From positions 1 through 7,380 of the forward strand of contig JAKMGM010000091.1 of the NCBI GenBank assembly GCA_022424925.1: a stretch of 7,380 nucleotides of DNA, in the 5' to 3' direction. How positions within the stretch are numbered: position 1 is the stretch's first letter; every line of letters starts with the position of its first letter. Shown here one piece after another: positions 1 through 6,009 of the stretch. Position numbers and translations under genes: made by a program. Below the pieces are notes generated by a model. It had not been told where the DNA came from and ran no database searches. It was given only the letters and a program-made list of their open reading frames with translations. This DNA comes from Candidatus Poseidoniaceae archaeon. GTDB lineage: Archaea > Thermoplasmatota > Poseidoniia > Poseidoniales > Poseidoniaceae.

Positions 1-69
1 TTCTTGGAACTGGAGGAAACTTGCCCTCCCTCTAACCTTGAACTAATCAATCAGAGGATAGATGAATAG
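1..69 (+). CDS. Possible C-terminal end of an upstream gene (partial, 22 codons visible)
   Basis: Frame 1 is open from the first base to a TAG at 67-69. It encodes a charged, plausible protein tail rich in Glu, Leu and Asn that ends in QRIDE. The other two plus frames close at about 33 and 46. I recognise no family in so short a piece. If real, the gene would converge on the minus-strand membrane protein gene that ends at 137. The only support is the open frame and its protein-like composition, so a chance open frame is quite possible. Confidence 0.3.
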   Translation, partial: FLELEETCPPSNLELINQRIDE

Positions 70-86
70 ATTTACTGATTCGTGTT

Positions 87-114
87 GACCCAATCTAAGG
101 GCCCGTAGTGGGTC
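87..114. terminator. Hairpin in convergent spacer, candidate terminator
   Basis: GACCCA (87-92) is the exact reverse complement of TGGGTC (109-114). The 16-nt loop contains the palindrome GGGCCC. An overlapping small hairpin, GTCT-TGTC-AGAC, lies at 112-123. The element is 23 nt beyond the stop codon of the minus-strand membrane protein gene, where a transcript end is expected. No T-run follows on either strand, so a terminator role is inferred from position only. Further upstream, GGAGG (12-16) can pair with CCTCC (25-29), but that pair lies inside the possible gene tail. Confidence 0.3.
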
Positions 115-136
115 TTGTCAGACGCTATCCATTGAA

Positions 137-1222
137 TCACTCTTCTTCAACATCGTTTGCCATCATCATCGCTATGGGCCGAGTACGGTCGTTTTCATCC
201 AATACGAGCCTCACAATAATGACGATTGGTGCTCCAATAATCGCACCTGCAATTCCCCACACTTGAGCAAATACCATCACGGTAAGCAGAAGGACAAACG
301 GCGAGATGCCTATCTTGGCTCCTGATAGGTTTGGTTCGATAAACGAACCAAACACTTGCTGATTTCCAATCAGCATAGCCAGCATGAGCAAGGCAGAAAC
401 GGGTTCGAGCATGACAAAGCCGATGATAACCGGTGGTACGGTAGCAAAGAGAGCTCCTAGAATTGGAATGAAATCGAGTAAGAAGCACAGAATTCCAAAC
501 AAAAACCAGCCCGGGATGTCAAAACCGATTGGAGAGATGATGAGGGTCATCACGAAGGCTTGACCTGCGCTGCACGTTACTTTCGAAACTGCGTATGCTG
601 TAATTGACGCAGTGGATTCATTGACGATTTTCTTTGCTTTCCCGTACGACTCTGGGAAGGCAGAATAGAACCTCTTGGCGATTGTGTGTTCTTCCAGAAC
701 AATGAACAGTAGGAATATGACCACTGTGCTCATTGTCCCCAAAAATCCGCCGAGTGAGCCTAGAATGGCGATGACGAAGGTCTCGATATTTTCTGGAGAT
801 GCAACTTCGGAAAGTATGTTTGAATTTGAGAAAATCGCCTCCAGCCCATAGAGGTCTGCTTCTGCTAATTTCTGCCTCTTTTCTTCAAATGCCGCTGATA
901 TTTCAGGCACCTCATCAATAAACTGCGACATATTTTCGTACAAAAAAACCGAGACGATGTATACAGTTAGAATTCCTGATACGAGAACAGTACCGTATGA
1001 TATGAATCGATTACCCACTTTTCTGTAGATGATTTGCTCTGGGGGCTTTATGATGAAAAAGAGAAGAACAGCAATGGCTAGAGGCATGAGAATTGATTGC
1101 AAGTGAATCAATGCCAGATACACGACGACTGATACAATTGCCATACTTGCTGCTGTTGTGCGGTTGCTGTGGACATCAACCTTCATCACATCATCCATGA
1201 GGATTCGACCGTTTGTCGTCAT
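137..1222 (-). CDS. AI-2E family (PerM/TqsA/YdiK-type) polytopic membrane transporter
   Basis: This 361-residue inner-membrane protein matches the length and layout of the AI-2E transporter family. Hydrophobic segments lie near residues 26-58, 75-95, 150-177, 210-232, 237-285 and 303-340. A soluble, charged stretch at about 96-148 is typical of the family. The best signatures are DFIPILGA (250-257), FIEPNLSG (294-301) with the following IGISP, and the WGIAGAIIGAPI block (322-333). Family members have been linked to autoinducer-2 export or Na+(Li+)/H+ exchange, and the substrate cannot be read from sequence. The start is uncertain. ATG at 1222 has no Shine-Dalgarno or TATA box at useful spacing, and in-frame ATGs at 1198 and 1186 are alternatives because the first membrane helix begins only at about residue 26. 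The 112 nt between this gene and the small membrane protein gene upstream hold no convincing promoter, so co-transcription is possible. Confidence 0.9.
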   Translation of the reverse strand: MTTNGRILMDDVMKVDVHSNRTTAASMAIVSVVVYLALIHLQSILMPLAIAVLLFFIIKPPEQIIYRKVGNRFISYGTVLVSGILTVYIVSVFLYENMSQFIDEVPEISAAFEEKRQKLAEADLYGLEAIFSNSNILSEVASPENIETFVIAILGSLGGFLGTMSTVVIFLLFIVLEEHTIAKRFYSAFPESYGKAKKIVNESTASITAYAVSKVTCSAGQAFVMTLIISPIGFDIPGWFLFGILCFLLDFIPILGALFATVPPVIIGFVMLEPVSALLMLAMLIGNQQVFGSFIEPNLSGAKIGISPFVLLLTVMVFAQVWGIAGAIIGAPIVIIVRLVLDENDRTRPIAMMMANDVEEE

Positions 1223-1334
1223 CTAAGGTTTGCCCATCGTTTTTGGCGAAAAGGACATTTCAAGATGTTGATACGGTTCTTGGTATCCTCGGCAGTTTTC
1301 AGAGCATAAGTGTGTTGCAGTTGGGACCGTTTAC

Positions 1335-1481
1335 CTAGTAGAAGTAGAGGTAGACCGGTGCCATAAGGATTGCAGCGGCGTACAACATAAATTTGAGAGG
1401 TTGAACCCACCAACGGTTTTTTTCCTCATCCAGGTAATCACCAACTTCACCGGCGACAGCTTCGAACAATTCAGCAACCAT
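1335..1481 (-). CDS. 48-residue single-pass membrane protein, unknown function
   Basis: ATG at 1481 opens a 48-codon frame ending in TAG at 1335-1337. The N-terminal 23 residues are acidic: Glu/Asp at 4, 7, 12, 15, 18, 19 and 20 against Lys21 and Arg23. They are followed by Trp24-Trp25 and a hydrophobic helix at about 29-46 with an aromatic C-terminal end rich in Tyr. This is the build of a real single-helix membrane protein with Trp residues at the interface. Positive residues 21, 23 and 30 on the N-terminal side predict an N-in, C-out topology. A weak A/T box lies 25.5 nt upstream of the start, as for a leaderless archaeal mRNA, and there is no Shine-Dalgarno. It precedes the AI-2E protein gene on the same strand, so a partner or shared transcript is possible. 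I do not recognise the family and infer no function. Confidence 0.65.
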   Translation of the reverse strand: MVAELFEAVAGEVGDYLDEEKNRWWVQPLKFMLYAAAILMAPVYLYFY

Positions 1482-1502
1482 GAGCAACTGTCTGTCTTAC
1501 GA

Positions 1503-1510
1503 CACATTAA
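1503..1510 (-). promoter_or_regulatory. Weak TATA-like box for the small membrane protein gene
   Basis: On the minus strand this reads TTAATGTG. Its centre is 25.5 nt from the A of the ATG at 1481, which would place transcription start at the start codon. The match to the archaeal TATA consensus is partial, so spacing carries most of the weight. It diverges from the csp promoter across the 1482-1613 region, which contains no other gene. Confidence 0.35.
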
Positions 1511-1584
1511 GCCATCGATGGAGGGTTCGGGGTGAAGATGTCGGGTTTCAAAACATCATTTCACGCCTTTCTTGACCTCGTTAC

Positions 1585-1592
1585 ATAATATA
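1585..1592 (+). promoter_or_regulatory. Archaeal-type TATA box of the csp gene
   Basis: The sequence ATAATATA is centred 25.5 nt before the GTG at 1614. This is the usual archaeal distance from TATA box to transcription start, so the mRNA would begin at or next to the start codon. It also argues against the longer reading from TTG at 1572, because that start would lie upstream of the promoter. No bacterial -35/-10 pair with normal spacing stands out. Confidence 0.65.
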
Positions 1593-1613
1593 CCCCTTGC
1601 TGAAGCGGGGTTC

Positions 1614-1808
1614 GTGGCACAAGGTACAGTAAAGTGGTTTAACCAAACAAAAGGATACGGATTCATTGAACGAGAGGGCGGAGACGACCTTTTCGTTCAC
1701 ATCTCCGAAGTTGAAGGAGAGATTCAGGACGGCGACACCGTTCAATTCGAAGTTGGAGAAGGACCGAAAGGCCCGAACGCCGTTAGTGTCAGCAAAGTCG
1801 AAGCTTGA
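1614..1808 (+). CDS. csp: Cold-shock domain protein (CspA family)
   Basis: A single cold-shock domain of 64 residues, a small cytoplasmic OB-fold that binds single-stranded RNA and DNA and acts as an RNA chaperone. It begins MAQGTVKWFN and carries the RNP1 motif KGYGFIER (13-20) and the RNP2 motif LFVHIS (26-31). The nucleic-acid-stacking aromatics Trp8, Phe9, Tyr15, Phe17, Phe27 and His29 are all present. The C-terminal EGPKGPNAVSV block is typical. The loop after RNP2 is shorter than in Escherichia coli CspA. I chose GTG at 1614 because family members start here and a TATA box is correctly spaced for a leaderless message. The TTG at 1572 would add 14 non-family residues encoded across the promoter. 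cutA follows after 38 nt and probably shares the transcript. Confidence 0.93.
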   Translation: MAQGTVKWFNQTKGYGFIEREGGDDLFVHISEVEGEIQDGDTVQFEVGEGPKGPNAVSVSKVEA

Positions 1809-1819
1809 TGACAAGTTTT

Positions 1820-1854
1820 GAGGGCTTCATGCCCTCGTAGCGAACCATGCCCTC
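1820..1854 (+). promoter_or_regulatory. csp-cutA junction hairpin with two alternative partners
   Basis: GAGGGC (1820-1825) pairs perfectly with GCCCTC (1831-1836) across a 5-nt loop. The 9-nt string CATGCCCTC occurs twice, at 1828-1836 and 1846-1854, so the same GAGGGC could instead pair with 1849-1854. That pairing would enclose the first hairpin partner and cover the G of the cutA ATG. cutA has no visible Shine-Dalgarno or TATA box at normal spacing, so this junction may influence its translation. It could equally be a processing or attenuation hairpin. The pairings are seen in the sequence; the role is inferred. Confidence 0.4.
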
Positions 1855-2164
1855 TGATCTGCTGGTTCTCTTAACAACACTGCCGAGTGAATGGAACGAA
1901 TCCCAAATCGGTTCTTTTTCACGTTCGCTTCTTGATGCCGGTGCTGCATGCATCGAGTATTCAGCCATCACTTCGATGTTTCGATGGGACGGTAGTGTCA
2001 CTGCATCAAAGGAATGGAAAATTGAGGTGAAATTATCCTCTGGGTTCAAACAGCAGGTCATCCAGGCCTTGAAGCATCATCATCCCTATGATGTTCCTCA
2101 GATAGTTTGCCTTTTCGGCGAGGCTTCTGATGCCTATGCATCATGGGCTTCAAACCGTTCGTAA
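1847..2164 (+). CDS. cutA: CutA1 family protein (divalent cation tolerance)
   Basis: This 105-residue protein fits the small cytoplasmic, trimeric CutA1 family, which has a ferredoxin-like fold. Visible family features are the first strand LLVLLTTLPS (5-14), the helix leading to AAC (33-35) with the conserved Cys35, the FRWDG block (45-49, usually YRWxG), and HPYDVPQIV (79-87, usually HPYEVPEI). A Trp100 near the end matches the usual Y-x-x-W region. The normally conserved IKT after the central strand is VKL here, so this is a somewhat divergent member. CutA was first linked to copper tolerance, but its general biochemical role is not settled. It lies 38 nt after csp on the same strand, and the only promoter seen is that of csp. 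No Shine-Dalgarno precedes the ATG, so read-through or reinitiation from csp is likely. Confidence 0.85.
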   Translation: MPSDLLVLLTTLPSEWNESQIGSFSRSLLDAGAACIEYSAITSMFRWDGSVTASKEWKIEVKLSSGFKQQVIQALKHHHPYDVPQIVCLFGEASDAYASWASNRS

Positions 2165-2204
2165 ACCATTTGGTTCGGATCTTGAAAGAGCCTCTAAATT
2201 TCTA

Positions 2205-2247
2205 CACTCGTTGGAGTGGAAATGCACCCCACGTCAGTGTATTTTTT
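2205..2247 (+). terminator. Hairpin plus T6 run after cutA, candidate terminator
   Basis: A 5-bp hairpin, CACTC-GTTG-GAGTG (2205-2218), is followed at 2242-2247 by six consecutive T residues. The T-run is 78 nt after the cutA stop. An oligo-T run of this kind is the usual archaeal termination signal. The hairpin is too far from the T-run to form a standard bacterial intrinsic terminator with it. It would separate the csp-cutA transcript from nrdBA. Confidence 0.5.
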
Positions 2248-2264
2248 ACATCGTAAAACCGGCC

Positions 2265-2275
2265 TTTATAGTCTA
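2265..2275 (+). promoter_or_regulatory. Second A/T-rich promoter candidate with a small inverted repeat
   Basis: TTTATAG at 2265-2271 resembles a TATA box and overlaps the inverted repeat ATAG-T-CTAT. If used, it would give nrdB a leader of about 140 nt. An inverted repeat on a TATA box is a classic place for a repressor, but four-base arms are short enough to occur by chance. The 2165-2434 spacer holds no gene that I can support. I found no convincing NrdR-type box in it. Confidence 0.25.
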
Positions 2276-2371
2276 TGGAAAAAACTCCTCATTAAAGGAC
2301 AACTGAGCGACTTTTAGCAACGGTATGCCACTCAAAAAAACGACATCTTGCATGGCGTTTTGGGGGAGAAC

Positions 2372-2377
2372 ATTATA
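2372..2377 (+). promoter_or_regulatory. Likely TATA box of the nrdBA unit
   Basis: ATTATA at 2372-2377 is preceded by purine-rich GGGGGAGAA (2362-2370), which could serve as a BRE. At standard archaeal spacing transcription would start near 2400. That leaves a leader of about 35 nt containing the Shine-Dalgarno at 2421-2427. The A/T stretch at 2394-2401 is a worse candidate, since its start site would fall inside the Shine-Dalgarno. Confidence 0.4.
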
Positions 2378-2420
2378 CACTTCCTCGGAGGGCAAATAAA
2401 TTCCAGCGCGTGAAAGAAAC

Positions 2421-2427
2421 GAGGGGG
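2421..2427 (+). promoter_or_regulatory. Shine-Dalgarno of nrdB
   Basis: GAGGGGG ends 7 nt before the ATG at 2435, which is normal spacing. It fixes the nrdB start and shows that this organism uses Shine-Dalgarno initiation alongside the apparently leaderless csp. Confidence 0.7.
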
Positions 2428-2434
2428 ATAAGAC

Positions 2435-3481
2435 ATGGTCATCGAACACAATACTAAATCAAGCCAAAACGACGGATTTGAACTGGATCTTTCGCAAGAA
2501 CATATTGAACCAATGCTCCAAGAAAACTTGGACCGTTTCGTGTTGTTCCCGATTCAGCATTCAGACATATGGGAAATGTACAAGCAAGAACAAGCATCCT
2601 TTTGGACAGCTGAAGAAATTGACCTTGCTGAAGATCTCAAAGACTGGAAGGCTCTCAACGATAACGAGAAGCATTTCCTGAAGCACATTCTTGCTTTCTT
2701 TGCAGCCAGTGACGGCATTGTGAACGAAAACCTCGTCATGAACTTCTCCAACGAAGTGTGCTGGCCGGAAGCCCGAGCCTTCTACGGTTTCCAAATTATG
2801 ATGGAAAACATACACGCTGAAACATATTCACTGCTTATTGACACATACATTACCGATGAGAATGAAAAAGACCACCTGTTCAAAGCGCTTGAGACCGTTC
2901 CTTCCGTGAAAAAGAAGGGGGAATGGGCTATGCGATGGCTTTCACGAAAGCGTGGCTCATTTGCAGAGCGCTTGGTTGCATTCGCAGCCATTGAAGGTAT
3001 ATTCTTCTCTGGTTCCTTCTGTGCCATCTTTTGGCTCAAGAAGCGTGGCCTTATGCCTGGATTGACATTCTCAAACGAATTGATTTCTCGTGATGAAGGG
3101 CTTCACTGTGATTTCGCCTGCTTACTCCACAATAAACTCCTCAAGGGAGCCGGCGAGAACGTCATTCGAAGCATCATTGCAGAAGCAGTCGAGATTGAAA
3201 TTGAATTCGTGACCAACGCACTTCCGGTTTCGCTCATCGGCATGAACTCTGATTTGATGAAGCAGTACATACAATTCGTAGCTGACCGACTTCTCGTTTC
3301 ATTGAACGCCGCCAAACTTTACAATGTAGGCAATCCATTCCCGTGGATGGAAATGATTTCTATGCAAGGAAAAACCAATTTCTTTGAGAAGAGAGTCGCC
3401 GAATATCAAAAGGCTGGTGTCATGGATAATTCCACACTTGGAAGCGTCCAACAACGCTTCTCGGTAGACGAAGACTTTTGA
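2435..3481 (+). CDS. nrdB: Class I ribonucleotide reductase, small (radical-generating) subunit
   Basis: The 348-residue small subunit builds the metal cofactor and tyrosyl radical that starts reduction of ribonucleoside diphosphates. It is a soluble helical ferritin-like protein. Dinuclear metal ligands are all visible: Asp93 (AASDGIVNEN), Glu124 and His127 (MMENIH), Glu187 (AAIEGIFF), and Glu221 and His224 (SRDEGLHCD). The radical tyrosine is Tyr131. Radical-transfer residues Trp57 (SFWTAEE), Asp226 and Tyr324 are also in place. The C-terminal tail FSVDEDF should dock on the large subunit. Long blocks, such as WLKKRGLMPGLTFSNEL, match eukaryotic RRM2 closely from memory. It lacks the long N-terminal extension of animal RRM2. 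nrdA follows after 58 nt with its own Shine-Dalgarno, forming an operon. An active tyrosine and iron site imply aerobic metabolism. Confidence 0.97.
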   Translation: MVIEHNTKSSQNDGFELDLSQEHIEPMLQENLDRFVLFPIQHSDIWEMYKQEQASFWTAEEIDLAEDLKDWKALNDNEKHFLKHILAFFAASDGIVNENLVMNFSNEVCWPEARAFYGFQIMMENIHAETYSLLIDTYITDENEKDHLFKALETVPSVKKKGEWAMRWLSRKRGSFAERLVAFAAIEGIFFSGSFCAIFWLKKRGLMPGLTFSNELISRDEGLHCDFACLLHNKLLKGAGENVIRSIIAEAVEIEIEFVTNALPVSLIGMNSDLMKQYIQFVADRLLVSLNAAKLYNVGNPFPWMEMISMQGKTNFFEKRVAEYQKAGVMDNSTLGSVQQRFSVDEDF

Positions 3482-3527
3482 ACCGTATTCAATTGTATGA
3501 ACTTACTGCGTATTCACGAACACACAT

Positions 3528-3532
3528 GGAGG
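3528..3532 (+). promoter_or_regulatory. Shine-Dalgarno of nrdA
   Basis: GGAGG lies 7 nt before the ATG at 3540. A second in-frame ATG at 3546 would be 13 nt away, so 3540 is preferred. The 58-nt nrdB-nrdA linker holds no clear promoter. Confidence 0.75.
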
Positions 3533-3539
3533 AAGAAAA

Positions 3540-5933
3540 ATGACAATGCAAGTTGTAAACAGAAAAGGAGAGCGAGAAGATGTGCGGTTTGACGCCATTC
3601 ACGACAAACTGAAGACATTGACATACGGGCTGGATCCGAACTGGATTGACCCCGGCCATGTTACAAAACTGACCATCGAAGGTTTGTACGATGGCGTTAC
3701 GACCCGTGAACTCGACCAACTCGCTGCTGAGACCGCTGCCTCCCTCGCTTCTCAACATCCAGATTACAGTCGACTTGCCGCTCGTATCTGTGTTGATGAC
3801 CTCCACCGTTCAACAAAGACCACGTTCACAGATGTCATTACGGATTTGCGCGAATACATCGACCCTGAATCCGGAAAGCACGCTCCGTTGATTTCTGAAG
3901 AAGTCCACGCAATCATTATGGAAAATGCTGAAGTTCTCAACAACCATATTGATTACAAGCGCGACCACAATTACGATTACTTCGGTTTCAAGACATTGGA
4001 ACGCTCCTATTTACTTCGACTCAATGGAGAAATTGCAGAGCGACCACAGCACATGCTGCTTCGTGTCGCAGTGGGCATTCATCATCAGAACATCAGCAAG
4101 GCTTTGGAAACCTACGACTTGATGAGCCAAGGCTACTTCACGCACGCCACGCCAACGCTCTTCAATTCTGGAACGCCAACACCTCAAATGTCGTCATGTT
4201 TCCTTTTGACCATGCAAGATGACTCTCTCGACGGGATTTATGATACCCTCAAGCAATGCGCTCTTATCTCGAAATCTGCTGGTGGGATAGGGCTGTCCAT
4301 TCACCACATCCGCTCGAAAGGGTCGTACATCAAGGGAACCAACGGCCAGAGCAACGGTATCGTTCCAATGCTGCGTGTCTTCAATGACACAGCACGGTAT
4401 GTCGACCAAGGTGGCGGCAAGCGAAAGGGTTCCATTGCCATCTACCTCGAACCGTGGCACCCTGATATCTTGGCCTTCCTCGATTTGCGAAAGAATCACG
4501 GCAAAGAAGAACTCCGTGCACGTGACTTGTTCTACGCTCTTTGGACACCTGATTTGTTCATGGAGCGCGTCGAACAAAATGCAGACTGGTCGTTCTTCTG
4601 TCCGAATGAATGCCCAGGTCTTCAAGACGCATATGGTGCTGAGTTCAAGGAATTGTTCGAATCGTACGAAGCTCGTGGATTGGCCCGTGAAACATTGCCA
4701 GCGCGTGTAGTTTGGGACAAACTTGTTGAGTCGCAAATCGAAACTGGAACGCCGTACATGCTGTACAAGGATGCGGCGAATGAGAAATCCAATCAAAAGA
4801 ACTTGGGTACTATCCGTTCATCCAACCTCTGCACAGAAATTATGGAATACACTGCAAAAGACGAAGTTGCCGTGTGCAACCTCGCTTCAATTGCTCTAAA
4901 CAAGTACGTCGATGTTGAGAACCAGACTTTCAACCACCAATTGCTGTATGATGTCACCTACCACGCAACTGGAAATCTAAATCGAGTGATCGATGTAAAT
5001 TTCTACCCAGTACCGGAAGCACGAAACTCGAACATGCGACACCGACCCATTGGTCTTGGTGTACAAGGATTGGCAGACACTTTTGCTTTGCTTAAGTTGC
5101 CGTTCGAAAGCCCTCAAGCGCGTCAACTCAACAAAGAAATTTTTGAGACTATTTACTTCGCTGCATGTACTGCATCAAAAGACGCAGCAGTTGCCGAAGG
5201 TCCTTATTCAACGTTTGAAGGCTCACCTGCAAGCCGTGGAGATTTACAGTTTGACCTGTGGGGTATGAACGACCACAGCGGACGATGGGATTGGACTTCT
5301 CTCAAATCTGAAATTGTGGAAAAGGGAATGCGCAACTCACTTCTTGTTGCTCCAATGCCAACCGCATCAACATCCCAAATCCTCGGGAATAACGAGTGCT
5401 TCGAAGCCTTCACCTCCAACCTTTATGTCCGTAGAACCCTTTCAGGTGAATTCATCGTTCTCAACAAGCACTTGGTTCGTGACCTCATCGAACTTGGACT
5501 TTGGGGACTTGAAATGAAGGACGAAATCCTTCGTCACAAAGGTTCAATTCAGAACATTGCAGGTATCCCCGAAAACATCAAGCAACTCTACAAAACCACC
5601 TGGGAAATCAAACAACGTCATGTCCTTGATATGGCTGCTGACCGCGGAGCATATATCGATCAGAGTCAATCGCTCAACATCCACATGGTCGATGCAAACC
5701 CTGCCAAGGTTACATCGATGCACTTCTACGGATGGAAGCAGGGTCTCAAGACAGGTATGTACTACCTTCGAACCAAGGCTGCAGCTGACGCTATTCAATT
5801 CACTGTGGAAGCAAAGAAAGCTGAAGATCAAACGGTCAGCGGACTTGCCGAGCGAGCAGAAGATGTTGCTAGCATGGATGCTATCGCTTGCTCTCTTGAC
5901 ACCCCAGATGACTGCCTCATGTGCGGTTCATGA
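3540..5933 (+). CDS. nrdA: Class I ribonucleotide reductase, large (catalytic) subunit
   Basis: This 797-residue subunit reduces ribonucleoside diphosphates to deoxyribonucleotides in complex with NrdB. Residues about 3-93 form an N-terminal ATP-cone, the overall activity switch. Active-site residues are Cys220 (SSCFLL) and Cys446 (AVCNLAS) as the redox pair, and Cys431 as the thiyl radical site with Asn429 and Glu433 (NLCTE). Tyr741-Tyr742 (MYYLRT) complete the radical path from NrdB. PMPTAST (605-611) is the phosphate-binding block. The mobile C-terminal tail ends in Cys792-x-x-Cys795, which re-reduces the active site. From memory the protein follows human RRM1 almost throughout with a two-residue offset, including the DCLMCGS end. 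Specificity loop 2 (289-299) differs at usually fixed positions. All catalytic residues are intact, so it should be active. Confidence 0.97.
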   Translation: MTMQVVNRKGEREDVRFDAIHDKLKTLTYGLDPNWIDPGHVTKLTIEGLYDGVTTRELDQLAAETAASLASQHPDYSRLAARICVDDLHRSTKTTFTDVITDLREYIDPESGKHAPLISEEVHAIIMENAEVLNNHIDYKRDHNYDYFGFKTLERSYLLRLNGEIAERPQHMLLRVAVGIHHQNISKALETYDLMSQGYFTHATPTLFNSGTPTPQMSSCFLLTMQDDSLDGIYDTLKQCALISKSAGGIGLSIHHIRSKGSYIKGTNGQSNGIVPMLRVFNDTARYVDQGGGKRKGSIAIYLEPWHPDILAFLDLRKNHGKEELRARDLFYALWTPDLFMERVEQNADWSFFCPNECPGLQDAYGAEFKELFESYEARGLARETLPARVVWDKLVESQIETGTPYMLYKDAANEKSNQKNLGTIRSSNLCTEIMEYTAKDEVAVCNLASIALNKYVDVENQTFNHQLLYDVTYHATGNLNRVIDVNFYPVPEARNSNMRHRPIGLGVQGLADTFALLKLPFESPQARQLNKEIFETIYFAACTASKDAAVAEGPYSTFEGSPASRGDLQFDLWGMNDHSGRWDWTSLKSEIVEKGMRNSLLVAPMPTASTSQILGNNECFEAFTSNLYVRRTLSGEFIVLNKHLVRDLIELGLWGLEMKDEILRHKGSIQNIAGIPENIKQLYKTTWEIKQRHVLDMAADRGAYIDQSQSLNIHMVDANPAKVTSMHFYGWKQGLKTGMYYLRTKAAADAIQFTVEAKKAEDQTVSGLAERAEDVASMDAIACSLDTPDDCLMCGS

Positions 5934-5958
5934 TTGGAGTGGCCCTAGTTTATACTGA

Positions 5959-5984
5959 CTCGAGCGCATAAGTATTCGCTCGGG
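5959..5984. terminator. Hairpin after nrdA, candidate terminator
   Basis: CTCGAGCG (5959-5966) pairs with CGCTCGGG (5977-5984) in eight base pairs, one of them G-U, around the 10-nt loop CATAAGTATT. It begins 26 nt after the nrdA stop. GCCC (5992-5995) and GGGC (5999-6002) form a second small hairpin just beyond. No T-run of five or more follows; only a T4 at 6037-6040 lies in the spacer. A terminator or 3'-end stabiliser is the simplest reading. Confidence 0.45.
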
Positions 5985-6009
5985 GTTTCAAGCCCTGCGG
6001 GCAAGGCCC

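Noticed and set aside
99..145. Possible tRNA starting GGGCCCGTAG with a D-arm-like hairpin
   Set aside because: No matching CGGGCCC acceptor strand, no GTTCRA T-loop and no anticodon stem follow, and the sequence runs into the 3' end of a protein gene.
1219..1413. 64-codon minus-strand frame overlapping the AI-2E gene start through ATGA
   Set aside because: It begins with TTG, is not protein-like in composition, and overlaps in another frame the better-supported 48-residue membrane protein. The ATGA overlap is probably chance.
1572..1613. N-terminal extension of the cold-shock protein from TTG at 1572
   Set aside because: The extra 14 residues do not match the family and their codons span the TATA box. 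GTG at 1614 fits both the family start and the promoter spacing.
1789..2061. 90-codon minus-strand frame opposite csp and cutA
   Set aside because: It is a shadow of cutA, which has clear family motifs on the plus strand.
2165..2434. Cobalamin or other known riboswitch upstream of the reductase genes
   Set aside because: No conserved riboswitch core was recognised, and the only hairpins seen are short. Class I reductase does not need B12.
4194..4796. 200-codon minus-strand frame inside nrdA
   Set aside because: nrdA has intact catalytic motifs throughout. The antisense frame shows no family motif and is a typical by-product of a long conserved gene.
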